Counted from the first letter of the stretch, positions 27,524-36,901 are shown. The stretch is DNA of 64,000 bases from Citromicrobium bathyomarinum (GCF_021021475.1 NZ_JAINWL010000001.1:930001-994000), one strand, 5' to 3'. The notes: generated by a model from the sequence alone, not told the origin. Numbers and translations: made by a program.

Positions 27524-28183
27524 ATGGACAATGTCTTCGTAATCGACGGAAATGGGGAACGACGGGCCGAGATCGGCCACGTGCTGATGGAAGGGGGCGG
27601 CCATGCCGAACCCTTCGAGACAATCGACGAATTTCTCGCCTTCGGCTCGAACGAGGGGACCGCGCTGGTCAGCGACGAAGACGGCGCGGCGATCCGCCTG
27701 TGCGAGAAGATGCGCGACAAACCGCGGCTGGTGCCGGTCGTCGGCTATGCGCTTTCGCCCGACATCGGCCAGGTGGTTGCGGCAATGCAGGCCGGCGCGG
27801 TCAGCTATCTCGGCTGGCCGTTCACACGGACGACCCTGACCGAGGAACTGGCGCGGATCGCGCCGATGGTGAAGCGCACCCTGGCCGAACAGCGGCGACG
27901 CGCACACGCCAGCGCGCTGCTGGCCGGGCTGACCGCACGCGAGCGCGAGGTGCTGGTCAGCCTGACCACGCTGGGCACCAACAAGGCAATCGCCAAGGAG
28001 CTCGATATCAGCCCGCGAACGGTGGAGAAGTATCGCGCCACTATCCTGGTTCGGCTGGGCGTCGAAAACAGCGCGCAGGCGATCAGGGTCGCGGTCGAAG
28101 GCGGGGCGTTGCAAGCCGCGCAGCTGGTCGGTTCGTCCAGCGCCTCCACCGGTCGGGTCGCGGTCGGCGACGTGATCGGTTAG
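27524..28183 (+). CDS. LuxR/FixJ-type response regulator with degenerate receiver
   Basis: The 219-residue product is a two-domain regulator. Residues 1-115 fold like a receiver: VFVIDGNGERR at the start gives the acidic pocket, ALVSDEDGA (Asp51 or Asp53) could be the phospho-acceptor, but the conserved Lys before Pro-Phe is replaced by Trp98 (LGWPF). Residues about 145-205 are a LuxR helix-turn-helix (LTAREREVLVSL, NKAIAKELDISPRTVEKYRA). No histidine kinase gene is next to it. It may be phosphorylation-independent. ATG at 27524 is chosen; an in-frame TTG at 27419 would add 35 unlikely residues. Its position right after fliS suggests, but does not prove, a flagellar role. Confidence 0.75.
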   Translation: MDNVFVIDGNGERRAEIGHVLMEGGGHAEPFETIDEFLAFGSNEGTALVSDEDGAAIRLCEKMRDKPRLVPVVGYALSPDIGQVVAAMQAGAVSYLGWPFTRTTLTEELARIAPMVKRTLAEQRRRAHASALLAGLTAREREVLVSLTTLGTNKAIAKELDISPRTVEKYRATILVRLGVENSAQAIRVAVEGGALQAAQLVGSSSASTGRVAVGDVIG

Positions 28184-28196
28184 CTGCGAAGCCCGC

Positions 28197-29921
28197 TCAT
28201 TCGGCGAGCTTTGCGTGCTCTTCCAGCACCGCGTCGCTATGCGTGGCGACGCCCTGCCGCTTGCGCATCACATCGAATAGGATCGCCTTGATCAGCGCGA
28301 TCGTCATCAGCACGACCACCACCGAGAAGGGCAAAGCCCCGATAATCATGGTCGTCTGCAGCGCATCGATCCCGCCCAGGATCAGCATGCTCGCAACCAC
28401 CAGACCGATCGCAACGCCCCAGAAGAGCACATGCCGCCGCCGCGTATTATCGTCTTCGCCTGCGGCATTGATCGTGTTGACGATCAGGATCGCACTGTCG
28501 GCGGAGGTGACCAGATAGGTCATCAGCAAGACCACCACGAGGATCGAAACCAGCGTGGCGAAGGGCGCGCTCAGCATCACCGACAGGGTCGCGTAGAGCT
28601 GGTCGGAGATCGACGCGCCGAGGATCGACCCGTCGGCCGCGCCGCTCAGCTCCAGCTCGATCGCAGTGCCGCCGATCAGGGTCATCCAGACGAACCCCAT
28701 CAGCGAGGGGACCAGCACCACACCGAGGACGAATTCGCGAACCGTACGCCCGCGCGACACGCGGGCGATGAACATGCCCACGAAGGGCGCAAATGCGATC
28801 CACCACGCCCAGTAGAACACCGACCAGTCGAGCTGCCATTGCGCCAGCGCGTCGCCCGTCGGCGTCCCGTCGGGTGACAGCACCATCAGCGCGAGCGATG
28901 GCAGAGCGACCACATAGTCGATCAGCCCCAGTCCCAGGCTCTCAAGGCCGAACACCCCCGCCCCGAACACCAGGAAGATCGCCAGCAGTACGAAGGACAA
29001 GCCCAGATTGAGGTTGGACAGCCATCTGATCCCCGCGCCCACGCCCGACAATGCGGACAGGGTCGAAGCGCCCAGCAGGAAGATGACTGCAAGGATGATC
29101 GCCATCGCAGAGGCGCTGCCGTCGGCCAGCATCAGCCAGTCGCCCATCCCCAGCCGGTCCAGCCCGGCGACGAATTGCTGCACCCCGAGGCCCAGCGTGA
29201 CCGCCACACCCAGGATCGTCGCGACCACCGCGACGAAGTCCACCGTGTGGCCCGCAAAGCCCGACATCCGCTCTCCGAACAGCGGGGTCAGCGCGCTGCG
29301 AATGGTCAGCGGCAGGCCGCGACGATAGGAAACATAGCCGACTGCAAGGCCGACCAGCGCATAGGTCGACCACGCGGCAAAGCCCCAGTGGAAAAATGTG
29401 TAAACATAGCTCGGCCGCACGTTCGCGGCGGAAACAGGCTCCACCAACCCCCTGATGGTTTCCGGATTGCTCTGGAAATGCGCCAGCGGCTCGCCCGTCG
29501 AATAGGTCAGCAGGCCGATCCCGATGCCTGCGCCGAACAGCATGGCGAACCATGAAAACGCGCCGAATTCGGGCTTCTCGCCCGGCGCGCCCAGCCGTAG
29601 CGTGCCCGATTGCGGCAGAATGGCGAGCACCACCGCGACCAGCGTGAGAAACGCGACGAGGTACACATACCACCCGGCGAAGGCGGCGATGATCGTTTCG
29701 TTGGCGACCGTAAGCGCGCGCGACGCCGCATCGGGAAACAGGAGGGTCCAGCCGATCAGCAGGGCGATGGCAAGCTTGCCGGGGATCGCCACGCGGGTGT
29801 TGAAGCCGCGATAGAAACCGCTCTCGGCGGTGAAAATCGGAAGCCTGAATAGGGGGAGGCCCATCCTGCGTCGTGCGGCGTCGTCCTGCGGTGATACCAA
29901 CGGATGCTCCTGCCCCGGCAT
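28197..29921 (-). CDS. BCCT-family transporter (betaine/choline/carnitine type)
   Basis: This is a sodium- or proton-coupled importer for trimethylammonium compounds such as glycine betaine, or a related substrate. The 574-residue product has 12 predicted membrane helices, the length norm, and the family region with FYWAWWIAFAPFVGMFIARV followed by SRGRTVREFVLGV. The Trp-rich segment forms the substrate box. An N-terminal tail of about 30 residues is cytoplasmic. The exact substrate cannot be told. It ends 13 bases from the convergent LuxR-type gene and starts upstream near two Crp/Fnr genes. Confidence 0.92.
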   Translation of the reverse strand: MPGQEHPLVSPQDDAARRRMGLPLFRLPIFTAESGFYRGFNTRVAIPGKLAIALLIGWTLLFPDAASRALTVANETIIAAFAGWYVYLVAFLTLVAVVLAILPQSGTLRLGAPGEKPEFGAFSWFAMLFGAGIGIGLLTYSTGEPLAHFQSNPETIRGLVEPVSAANVRPSYVYTFFHWGFAAWSTYALVGLAVGYVSYRRGLPLTIRSALTPLFGERMSGFAGHTVDFVAVVATILGVAVTLGLGVQQFVAGLDRLGMGDWLMLADGSASAMAIILAVIFLLGASTLSALSGVGAGIRWLSNLNLGLSFVLLAIFLVFGAGVFGLESLGLGLIDYVVALPSLALMVLSPDGTPTGDALAQWQLDWSVFYWAWWIAFAPFVGMFIARVSRGRTVREFVLGVVLVPSLMGFVWMTLIGGTAIELELSGAADGSILGASISDQLYATLSVMLSAPFATLVSILVVVLLMTYLVTSADSAILIVNTINAAGEDDNTRRRHVLFWGVAIGLVVASMLILGGIDALQTTMIIGALPFSVVVVLMTIALIKAILFDVMRKRQGVATHSDAVLEEHAKLAE

Positions 29922-30047
29922 GCAATGCTGAAGGTGGGTGAACCGGGACTGTGACCCATCAAGTGCGCAACGGCAAGCGCAGCGATCCGCACAGCTGCCC
30001 CGTTATCTCGCAAACGTCCCGGCGAACCGTCACCGGGCCGGTCTCCC

Positions 30048-30791
30048 TCAGAGCCAGTCCTGATCGAAGCGCAGCGGGCCGTCGCTGTACAGATAGGCAC
30101 CGTCGAACTGCGCATATTCGCGCAGCGCGTCCCAGTTGGACGTATACAGATCGCCGCGCCGGATTTCGGCCAGTTCCAGCTCGCGCAGCTTGCCCACCGC
30201 GCGGTTGGCGTGGATCGCGCTGACCCCGCACATGTCGGCAAGGTCGATCTGGGTGAAGGGGGTGCGCAGCGAACGGTTGTTGGCCTGCCCGATCAGCTCC
30301 AGCCGCCGGTGCAGTTCGCAATAGATATGCGCGATCCTGCGCGGCGCATCGAGCTGTTCGAGCATCTGGATCCACTTGCGGTGGATCGCCGCATCCAGCA
30401 GCGTCGCGAACCACAGCGCACGGGCGATCCGGGGCTTTTCCTCCAGCGCGGTGCGCAGCCGCTGGTGCGGTGCGATGCCCAGCGTGACCGGGCCGGAGGC
30501 AACGATGTTGTGATCCAGCCGCTTGAGCGCGAAGGCATGCAGATCGATGAAGTCGCCGGGCACGTGGATGCCGACGATAAAGCGGCGGTTGCCGCTTTCG
30601 ATCGTGCGGAACACGTATCCCGAAATCAGGATCGTGCTGCTGTTCGCGATCGTCCCGCGCGATACCAGGACTTCGCCCGATTCCGCCTCGCGAGTCTCGC
30701 TGATCAGCGATTCGATATAGGCTTGGTCGTCATGGCCCAGCTTGTCGCGAAGTCGCCCGGCGAGAAAATCACCGGTATTCGGAAATTCCAT
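30048..30791 (-). CDS. Crp/Fnr-family regulator, copy A
   Basis: The 247-residue product has an N-terminal cyclic-nucleotide-binding-type beta barrel (about 40-130, with FIVGIHVPGDFIDLHAFALK) and a C-terminal winged helix (about 165-225: TQIDLADMCGVSAIHANRAV, the HTH_Crp pattern). No Fnr-type cysteine cluster is visible. ATG at 30791 gives MEFPNTGDF, matching the paralogue's EFPLTGRF; a GTG at 30807-30809 is also in frame. About half of its residues are the same as copy B, which lies about 120 bases upstream, so this is a tandem duplication. Confidence 0.85.
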   Translation of the reverse strand: MEFPNTGDFLAGRLRDKLGHDDQAYIESLISETREAESGEVLVSRGTIANSSTILISGYVFRTIESGNRRFIVGIHVPGDFIDLHAFALKRLDHNIVASGPVTLGIAPHQRLRTALEEKPRIARALWFATLLDAAIHRKWIQMLEQLDAPRRIAHIYCELHRRLELIGQANNRSLRTPFTQIDLADMCGVSAIHANRAVGKLRELELAEIRRGDLYTSNWDALREYAQFDGAYLYSDGPLRFDQDWL

Positions 30792-30912
30792 CGCCCCGTG
30801 TCTTTCCACCTGTTTGCGATTCAGTCGCCCGGTTAGCGAGCCGTGATGCAGCCAGTCTATTGATGCATGTTAGCTTCACCGAATTTGCCCCCAGAACTTG
30901 CCCAGAACGCAA

Positions 30913-31683
30913 TCAAAGCGCGAAAAGCTCGCTCTTCACCGCAAGTTCGCCATCACCATACAAGTAGTCGGGCGCAAAGTCTGCATACTGCTCCAGTCCA
31001 GCCCGATCGGGCGAGCTGATCCTGCCCTTGCGGAAGGTCGCCAGCTCGCGTTCGCGCAGTTCGCGCAGCGCCCGATTGGCGTGAACCGGGGTCGCGCCGC
31101 ACATCTCGGCAAGATCGACCTGGGTCAGCGGTGTCTGGAATCCGTCCTCGTCGGCCAGCCCGACCATTTCGAGCCGACGCCACAATTCGGCAAAGATATG
31201 CGCGATCCGGCGCGGCGTGGTCAGCTGTTCCAGCTTCATGATCCACTGGCGGTGCATCGCCGCGTCGAGCAGGGTGGACGACCACAGCAGGCGCCCCAGA
31301 TGCGGCCTGTCGCGCAGCACCTCGCGCAGCTTTTCATGCGGGACATAGGCCAGCTTCACAGGCCCGATCGTATCGACATTGTGGTCCAGCCGCTTGAGCG
31401 CGAAGCAGTGCAGGTCGACGAAATCGCCGGGTACATGCACGCTCAGCGCCGACCGGTTGCCCGCGCCGTCAAGCCCGCGGATGATGAACCCTTCGACCAG
31501 CAGCGTGCTGCGCCCGCAGACCGATCCGGCCTGCACTACGCGGGTGTCCTTTTGATAATTCGCGATTTCATCCGGCAGGTTTTCCAGCAGGCGACGATCC
31601 TCATGGCTCAGGCTGTCGCGCAGACGGCCATACAGGAAACGACCCGTCAGCGGGAATTCCGCCAGTTCCTGCTCGAGTGTCAT
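30913..31683 (-). CDS. Crp/Fnr-family regulator, copy B
   Basis: The 256-residue product has the same architecture as its neighbour: cNMP-binding-type barrel (SVHVPGDFVDLHCFALKRLD) and HTH_Crp domain (TQVDLAEMCGATPVHANRAL). A perfect AGGAGG lies seven bases before the ATG at 31683, which decides the start over an in-frame GTG further out. It is divergent from putA, with about 170 bases between the starts, so it could regulate putA, itself, or both. Ligand is unknown. Confidence 0.88.
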   Translation of the reverse strand: MTLEQELAEFPLTGRFLYGRLRDSLSHEDRRLLENLPDEIANYQKDTRVVQAGSVCGRSTLLVEGFIIRGLDGAGNRSALSVHVPGDFVDLHCFALKRLDHNVDTIGPVKLAYVPHEKLREVLRDRPHLGRLLWSSTLLDAAMHRQWIMKLEQLTTPRRIAHIFAELWRRLEMVGLADEDGFQTPLTQVDLAEMCGATPVHANRALRELRERELATFRKGRISSPDRAGLEQYADFAPDYLYGDGELAVKSELFAL

Positions 31684-31851
31684 CGTCCCTCCTGGCCGTT
31701 TGCTTGGCACGGCTCGCGTTGAGCGCTGATCTAACGGCTCGCGCGGCCCCGGTCGAGCCCGCTGCGATCACGCAGGCAAGGCAACTCCAGCCCTTTGAAA
31801 TACCACAAGGCTTGATATGCAGGCGCGTCGGGTCCACCTCGCCAAGCGAGT

Positions 31852-34800
31852 ATGGATATGATGACCAAGAACCCGCCCGCCGACCACGCGCCCATTGCGA
31901 GTGCCGAACCGATAGATCGTGGCGCGCTGCGTGCGGCGTTTCGCCAGGAAGAGGCGGCCTGCGTCGCCGATCGCCTGCGCGAAACCCAGGTTTTCACCCG
32001 AGATCATGCGGCAATTCAAGCCTATGCGGTCAAGCTGATCCAGGATGCGCGCAAGCGCGACGTCAGCGGGATAGACGCATTCCTGCACCAGTACGGGCTC
32101 AATACCGAAGAGGGAATCGCGCTCATGTGCCTCGCCGAGGCGCTGCTGCGGGTGCCCGACGGACGCACTGCCGACGCACTGATTCGCGACAAGATCGGCG
32201 AAATCGACTGGCGCGAACATCTCAACGAATCGGACAGCACCTTCGTCAACGCGGCGACCTTCTCGCTGATGCTGACGGGCGAAGTGCTCGAACGGCCCGA
32301 ACAGACGCAGAAGGCGCTCGGCCGCACGCTGCGCGGGGCGATGAACCGGCTGGGCGAGCCGGTGATCCGGCAGGCCACCTTCCAGGCCATGCGGATCCTT
32401 GGCGGACAGTTCGTGTTCGGCCGGACGATCAACGAAGCGCTCAAGCGCGCCGGGCCGGAGCGTGCGCGCGGCCTGACCCACAGTTTCGACATGCTCGGCG
32501 AAGCGGCGATGACCTTCGCCGATGCCGAACGCTATCGCAAAGCGTACCTCCACGCGATCGAGCGGCTGAAGGACGAGAGCGACGGGACAATTTCCGGCAG
32601 CCCGGGCATCTCGGTCAAGCTGACCGCGCTCTATCCCAAGTACGACATCTTCCATGCCGAAAAGGCGAAGAAGGCGCTGATCCCGATCGTGACCGAGCTG
32701 GCGGTGCGCGCGCGCGACGCCAATATCCACTTCACGATCGACGCCGAGGAAGCCGACCGGCTGGAGCTTTCGCTCGACATCATCGAGGCGCTGGCGTCGG
32801 ACGATTCGCTGTTCGCCCGCCCCGACGGCACCCGCTGGGAAGGCTTCGGCATGGCGGTGCAGGCCTATCAGAAGCGCGGCGTGCCGCTGTGCCGCTGGCT
32901 GATCGATCTGGCCGAGAAGTACGATCGCAAGTTCATGGTCCGGCTGGTCAAGGGTGCCTACTGGGATACCGAGATCAAGATCAGCCAGGTCGCCGGGCTC
33001 GACGATTTCCCCGTCTTCACCCGCAAGGTCGCGACCGACGTTTCCTACATGGCCTGCGCCGATGTGATGCTGAGCGCGCCCAAGCGGATCTACGGCGCCT
33101 TCGCGACCCACAACGCCTACACCATCGCTGCGATCGTGCAGCGCGCAGGCGCGGGCACGCAGTTCGAATTCCAGCGCCTGCACGGCATGGGCGAGGAGCT
33201 CTACGCCGCGCTCGCCAAGGCGCAGGGCAACGCCAAGACGCCGGTGCGGATCTACGCGCCGGTCGGAGGGCACAAGGACCTGCTCGCCTATCTGGTGCGC
33301 CGCCTGCTCGAGAACGGCGCCAACAGCTCGTTCGTCAACCGGATGGCCGATTCGGACCTTTCGGCGGTCGATCTGGCGGGCGACCCGGTGGCCGAGCTGG
33401 CCGCGCTGGAGCCCAAGCGGAACCCTGCGATTCCGCTGCCCAAGGACATCTTCCCCGGCCGCCGCAACAGCGCCGGCGTGGACCTTGCCGATCCGCTGGT
33501 GCGCGAACCGCTGCTCAAGCGACTGCACGACATGCGCGAGCGGCAGTGGGAAGCCTCGCCCACCTTCAAGGCCGAGATTCCGGGCGAAATCGCCCCGATC
33601 ACCGCGCCGTTCGACCACGGCATGCGGATCGGCACGCGCCGCGATGCGAGCGCGGAAGAGGTCGATGACGCGATCGGTCGCGCGGCCGCTATCCAGCCCG
33701 GCTGGAACGCGCTGGGTGGTGAAAAGCGCGCACTGCTGCTGGAAGCGGCGGCGGACGCGTTCGAAGCGCATACCGACGAGATCCTCTCGCTGTGCCAGCT
33801 GGAAGCGGGCAAGACGCTGGTCGACGCGGTGCTCGAAATTCGCGAGGCGGTCGACTTCCTGCGTTACTACGCGAACGAGGCACGCCGCCTGTTCATCGAG
33901 CCTACCGAGCTGCCTGGCCCGACCGGCGAGCACAATTACCTGAAGCTCGCGGGGCGCGGCGTGTTCGCAACGATCAGCCCGTGGAACTTCCCGCTGGCGA
34001 TCTTCATCGGCCCCGCCGCCGCCGCTCTTGCAGCGGGTAACACGGTGATCGCCAAGCCGGCCGAGCAGACGCCGCTGATCGCCGCGCTCGCGGTGAAGCT
34101 GTGCCATCAGGCGGGCATTCCCGAAGAGGTCTTCCAACTGCTGCCCGGCGGCGGCGAGGTTGGTCAGATGATCACCAGCGATGTGCGCATTGCGGGCGTG
34201 TCGTTCACCGGCTCGACCCAGACTGCGCAGGCGATCAACCGCGGCCTCGCCGCGCGCGACGGCGGAATTGCAACCCTGATCGCCGAGACCGGCGGCCAGA
34301 ACGCGATGATCGTGGACAGCACCGCGCTGCCCGAACAGGTCACCCGCGACGTCATCTCCAGCGCCTTCCAGAGTGCAGGCCAGCGCTGCTCCGCGCAGCG
34401 CGTGCTGTACATCCAGGAAGACGTTTACGACGAGATGCTGACGATGATCCGCGGCGCGTTCGAAGCGCTCGACGTCGGCGACCCGACCCGGTTCGACACC
34501 GATGTCGGCCCCGTGATCGACCATGACGCGCAGGCCGCGCTGGAGCGGCACATTGCGCGCTCGGAAACGATCGGGCGCACGATCTGGCGGGGCAAGGAGG
34601 ATTCCTCCCTCGCACGGGGCAGCTTCGTGGTCCCCACGATCATCGAGATCGAGGGTATCGGCCACCTGCAGCGCGAGAATTTCGGCCCGGTGCTGCACAT
34701 CGCCAAGTTCAAGGGCAAGGACCTGGGCCAGGTGGTGGACGACATCAACGCGGTCGGCTTCGGCCTGACCTGCGGGCTCCACAGCCGGGTCGAGGAAACC

Positions 34801-35022
34801 CGCCGCTTCGTCGAATCGCGGATCAAGGTCGGCAATTTCTACGTCAACCGCAATCAGATCGGCGCGGTGGTCGGCAGCCAGCCGTTCGGCGGCGAGGGCC
34901 TGTCGGGCACCGGCCCCAAGGCGGGCGGCCCCAACTACGTCGCGCGCTTCGCGACCGAGCGCGTGGTGACGGTGGATACGACCGCGGCGGGCGGCAACGC
35001 CACGCTGCTGGCAAGCCTGTGA
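31852..35022 (+). CDS. putA: Bifunctional proline dehydrogenase / glutamate-semialdehyde dehydrogenase PutA
   Basis: PutA oxidises proline to glutamate in two steps with FAD and NAD. The 1056-residue product has the proline dehydrogenase barrel (about 170-480; LVKGAYWDTEIK and ALASDDSLFARPDG) and the aldehyde dehydrogenase domain (about 560-1040), where Glu812 (ETGGQNAMIV) and Cys846 (SAGQRCSAQRV) are the catalytic residues. At this length it lacks the extra C-terminal domain of larger PutA proteins. There is no clear N-terminal ribbon-helix-helix, so it probably does not act as its own repressor; the divergent Crp/Fnr gene could. ATG at 31852 is taken; others at 31858 and 31861 are possible. 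Confidence 0.96.
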   Translation: MDMMTKNPPADHAPIASAEPIDRGALRAAFRQEEAACVADRLRETQVFTRDHAAIQAYAVKLIQDARKRDVSGIDAFLHQYGLNTEEGIALMCLAEALLRVPDGRTADALIRDKIGEIDWREHLNESDSTFVNAATFSLMLTGEVLERPEQTQKALGRTLRGAMNRLGEPVIRQATFQAMRILGGQFVFGRTINEALKRAGPERARGLTHSFDMLGEAAMTFADAERYRKAYLHAIERLKDESDGTISGSPGISVKLTALYPKYDIFHAEKAKKALIPIVTELAVRARDANIHFTIDAEEADRLELSLDIIEALASDDSLFARPDGTRWEGFGMAVQAYQKRGVPLCRWLIDLAEKYDRKFMVRLVKGAYWDTEIKISQVAGLDDFPVFTRKVATDVSYMACADVMLSAPKRIYGAFATHNAYTIAAIVQRAGAGTQFEFQRLHGMGEELYAALAKAQGNAKTPVRIYAPVGGHKDLLAYLVRRLLENGANSSFVNRMADSDLSAVDLAGDPVAELAALEPKRNPAIPLPKDIFPGRRNSAGVDLADPLVREPLLKRLHDMRERQWEASPTFKAEIPGEIAPITAPFDHGMRIGTRRDASAEEVDDAIGRAAAIQPGWNALGGEKRALLLEAAADAFEAHTDEILSLCQLEAGKTLVDAVLEIREAVDFLRYYANEARRLFIEPTELPGPTGEHNYLKLAGRGVFATISPWNFPLAIFIGPAAAALAAGNTVIAKPAEQTPLIAALAVKLCHQAGIPEEVFQLLPGGGEVGQMITSDVRIAGVSFTGSTQTAQAINRGLAARDGGIATLIAETGGQNAMIVDSTALPEQVTRDVISSAFQSAGQRCSAQRVLYIQEDVYDEMLTMIRGAFEALDVGDPTRFDTDVGPVIDHDAQAALERHIARSETIGRTIWRGKEDSSLARGSFVVPTIIEIEGIGHLQRENFGPVLHIAKFKGKDLGQVVDDINAVGFGLTCGLHSRVEETRRFVESRIKVGNFYVNRNQIGAVVGSQPFGGEGLSGTGPKAGGPNYVARFATERVVTVDTTAAGGNATLLASL

Positions 35023-35050
35023 TCGGCTAACACCGGAGTTCCAGTGTGGT

Positions 35051-35073
35051 GGCGGACCTGTTAAAGGTCCGCC
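35051..35073 (+). promoter_or_regulatory. Perfect hairpin hiding a ribosome site before 35076
   Basis: GGCGGACCT (35051-35059) pairs exactly with AGGTCCGCC (35065-35073) around a five-base loop. The likely Shine-Dalgarno AAAGG (35063-35067) of the ATG at 35076 lies in the loop and the right arm, so the folded RNA would hide it. The same sequence could be a dyad operator. It lies 28 bases after the putA stop but has no T-run, so a terminator is less likely. Confidence 0.5.
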
Positions 35074-35075
35074 CC

Positions 35076-35600
35076 ATGCTCAAATCGCTCAAGCTGATCG
35101 TCGCGCTCATTGCGCTCGCCTGGTCCACCACCGCCTTTGCCGAAGTGCGGATGTCGTTCCATTCTTTCGACGGGTCGGTCCTGTTCGGCCGCTACCCGCA
35201 TGCCTTCGTGGTGCTGGAAGGCACCACCAGCGATGGCCGCAAAGTGGACGAGAATTTCGGCTTCACCGCCAAGCACACGACCACGGCGGTGCTCAACGGC
35301 CCGGTCGAGCACAAGATCATGACCGAGAGCGAGAGCAGCGTGCGTAGCACCAACCGGCATTTCACCGTCACGCTGAGCGACGCGCAATATGCCCGCGTCA
35401 AGCGTGAGGTTGCCGCGTGGCACAACGCGCCGGGCAAGTTCTACGACCTCGACCGGCGCAACTGCATCCATTTCGTGGGCCGCATGGCGCAGCTGGCCGG
35501 GCTCAAGGTGACCTACCCCGCCAGCATGCTGCGTCGGCCCAAGCAGTGGCTGAACCACGTGGCCAAGCTCAACCCGCAGCTGGGCGCGAAACAGCTGTAG
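35076..35600 (+). CDS. Secreted protein, possible permuted papain-fold (NlpC/P60-like) enzyme
   Basis: The 174-residue product has a clear signal peptide ([22 protein letters not shown]). The mature part has HAFVVLEGT near the start and, about 90 residues later, [19 protein letters not shown]; a His before and a Cys in an NC motif is the order seen in circularly permuted papain-like folds. That is inference; no family name is certain. GGAG at 35035-35038 would also serve an in-frame GTG at 35046, giving ten more residues. The gene follows putA in the same direction. Confidence 0.65.
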   Translation: MLKSLKLIVALIALAWSTTAFAEVRMSFHSFDGSVLFGRYPHAFVVLEGTTSDGRKVDENFGFTAKHTTTAVLNGPVEHKIMTESESSVRSTNRHFTVTLSDAQYARVKREVAAWHNAPGKFYDLDRRNCIHFVGRMAQLAGLKVTYPASMLRRPKQWLNHVAKLNPQLGAKQL

Positions 35601-35656
35601 GGATAAGCCGCAAGCCTAGGCTTGCGCGCACGGCCAGCGCTGCGCATCACAGCGCC

Positions 35657-36211
35657 ATGGCCATTCTCTCCGACCGCTGGATTCGCGAACAGGCACAAAA
35701 GCACGGCATGATCGAGCCGTTCGAGGAGGCGCAACGGCGCGACGGCTGCATCTCCTACGGGCTCAGCTCCTATGGCTACGACGCCAGAGTGGCCCCCGAG
35801 TTCAAGATCTTCACCAATGTCGACAGCGCAGTGGTCGACCCGAAGGACTTCGCCAGCAATTCGTTCGTCGATCGCGAGACCGACGTCTGCACGATCCCGC
35901 CCAACTCCTTCGCGCTGGCGCGCACGGTCGAATATTTCCGCGTGCCCGAGGACGTGCTGGTGATCTGCCTCGGCAAGAGCACCTACGCGCGCTGCGGGAT
36001 CATCGTGAACGTCACCCCGCTGGAGCCGGGCTGGGAAGGCCACGTGACGCTGGAATTCTCCAACACCACGCCGCTGCCCGCGAAAATCTACGCCAACGAA
36101 GGCGCGTGCCAGTTCCTGTTCCTGCAGGGCAACGAACGCTGCGAGACCAGCTACAAGGACCGGGCGGGCAAATATATGGGCCAGCGCGGGGTGACGCTGC
36201 CTCGGCTCTAG
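35657..36211 (+). CDS. dcd: dCTP deaminase
   Basis: Dcd deaminates dCTP to dUTP, the first step to dTTP in many bacteria. The 184-residue length is the family norm. It shows [20 protein letters not shown], a conserved block, and [14 protein letters not shown]-like catalytic region ([20 protein letters not shown]) with the active-site glutamate, followed by [14 protein letters not shown]. The ATG at 35657 is chosen because the protein starts there with the typical [11 protein letters not shown]. No ribosome site is strong. It is convergent with the GST gene. Confidence 0.96.
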   Translation: MAILSDRWIREQAQKHGMIEPFEEAQRRDGCISYGLSSYGYDARVAPEFKIFTNVDSAVVDPKDFASNSFVDRETDVCTIPPNSFALARTVEYFRVPEDVLVICLGKSTYARCGIIVNVTPLEPGWEGHVTLEFSNTTPLPAKIYANEGACQFLFLQGNERCETSYKDRAGKYMGQRGVTLPRL

Positions 36212-36268
36212 GCGGCGACGTTTTCTACGATCCGATCTGCAAAGCGGACTGAACGCTTTGTGAGAGTT

Positions 36269-36901
36269 CTAAGCCCCCGGGACGACCACAACCGGGTCGC
36301 CCGGCGACCAAGGATCGAAGCGCGCCATGACCGCTGCGAACAAGGGCGATGCAAGATGCTCCGCCAGCCATTTTTGCAGGTGAGGGATCGGCTGGGCCGC
36401 AAACCAGTCCCTGTCGACCGCTGCGAATTGACGCACGAACGGCATGATCGCCGCGTCGGCGATGCCGCGCGTGGAGCCACATAGCTGCGCGTCGTCGGAT
36501 AGCCGCTCATCGAGCAGCCTCAGGAACTCCATCCCTCGCTCGCGATGCACCATGGCATCGGAATCATGGCGGTCGGGATATTTGTAGCGATCGAGATCGT
36601 GTTTGAATGGCCCGTCATTGTGTTCGATCAGGGCTGCATCGTCCCGGTCCAGCCAGCCTTCCGGATCGTTTTGTGCCAGCGCCCAGCGCATGATCTCGAT
36701 GCTCTCGTCGATCACGGTGCCGTTGGCGAGGACGAGGACCGGCACAGTACCTTTGGGCGAAGCCTCCAGCATCGCCTCAGGCTTTCGTGCAAGGACCACT
36801 TCGCGCAGCACATAAGGCGTTTTGCTAATCGCCAGCGCCAGCCTTGCTCGCATCGCGTAAGGACAGCGGCGGAAGCTGTAGAGGACCCGCTCAGTCGCCA
36901 T
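36269..36901 (-). CDS. Glutathione S-transferase-like protein
   Basis: The 210-residue product has an N-terminal thioredoxin fold with RCPYAMRARLAL (CPYA, as in glutaredoxin-like GSTs) and SPKGTVPVLVLANGTVIDES, the substrate-loop pattern with the conserved cis-Pro, then a helical C-terminal domain. GGAG six bases before the third of three ATGs supports 36901. The start lies inside the 3' end of trhO, so the genes overlap by about 11 bases and are cotranscribed. The natural substrate is unknown. Confidence 0.88.
   Translation of the reverse strand: MATERVLYSFRRCPYAMRARLALAISKTPYVLREVVLARKPEAMLEASPKGTVPVLVLANGTVIDESIEIMRWALAQNDPEGWLDRDDAALIEHNDGPFKHDLDRYKYPDRHDSDAMVHRERGMEFLRLLDERLSDDAQLCGSTRGIADAAIMPFVRQFAAVDRDWFAAQPIPHLQKWLAEHLASPLFAAVMARFDPWSPGDPVVVVPGA

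Noticed and set aside
31705-31720. TGGCAC at 31705 before putA as a sigma-54 promoter
   Set aside because: The -12 half at the right distance reads GCGT, not TTGC, so the key GC is missing.
31768-34782. A leftward open frame of about 1000 codons opposite putA
   Set aside because: It lies wholly antisense to an unmistakable gene. In GC-rich DNA with strong third-base bias such mirror frames are common, and the product has no recognisable domain and abnormal Arg/His/Ala content.
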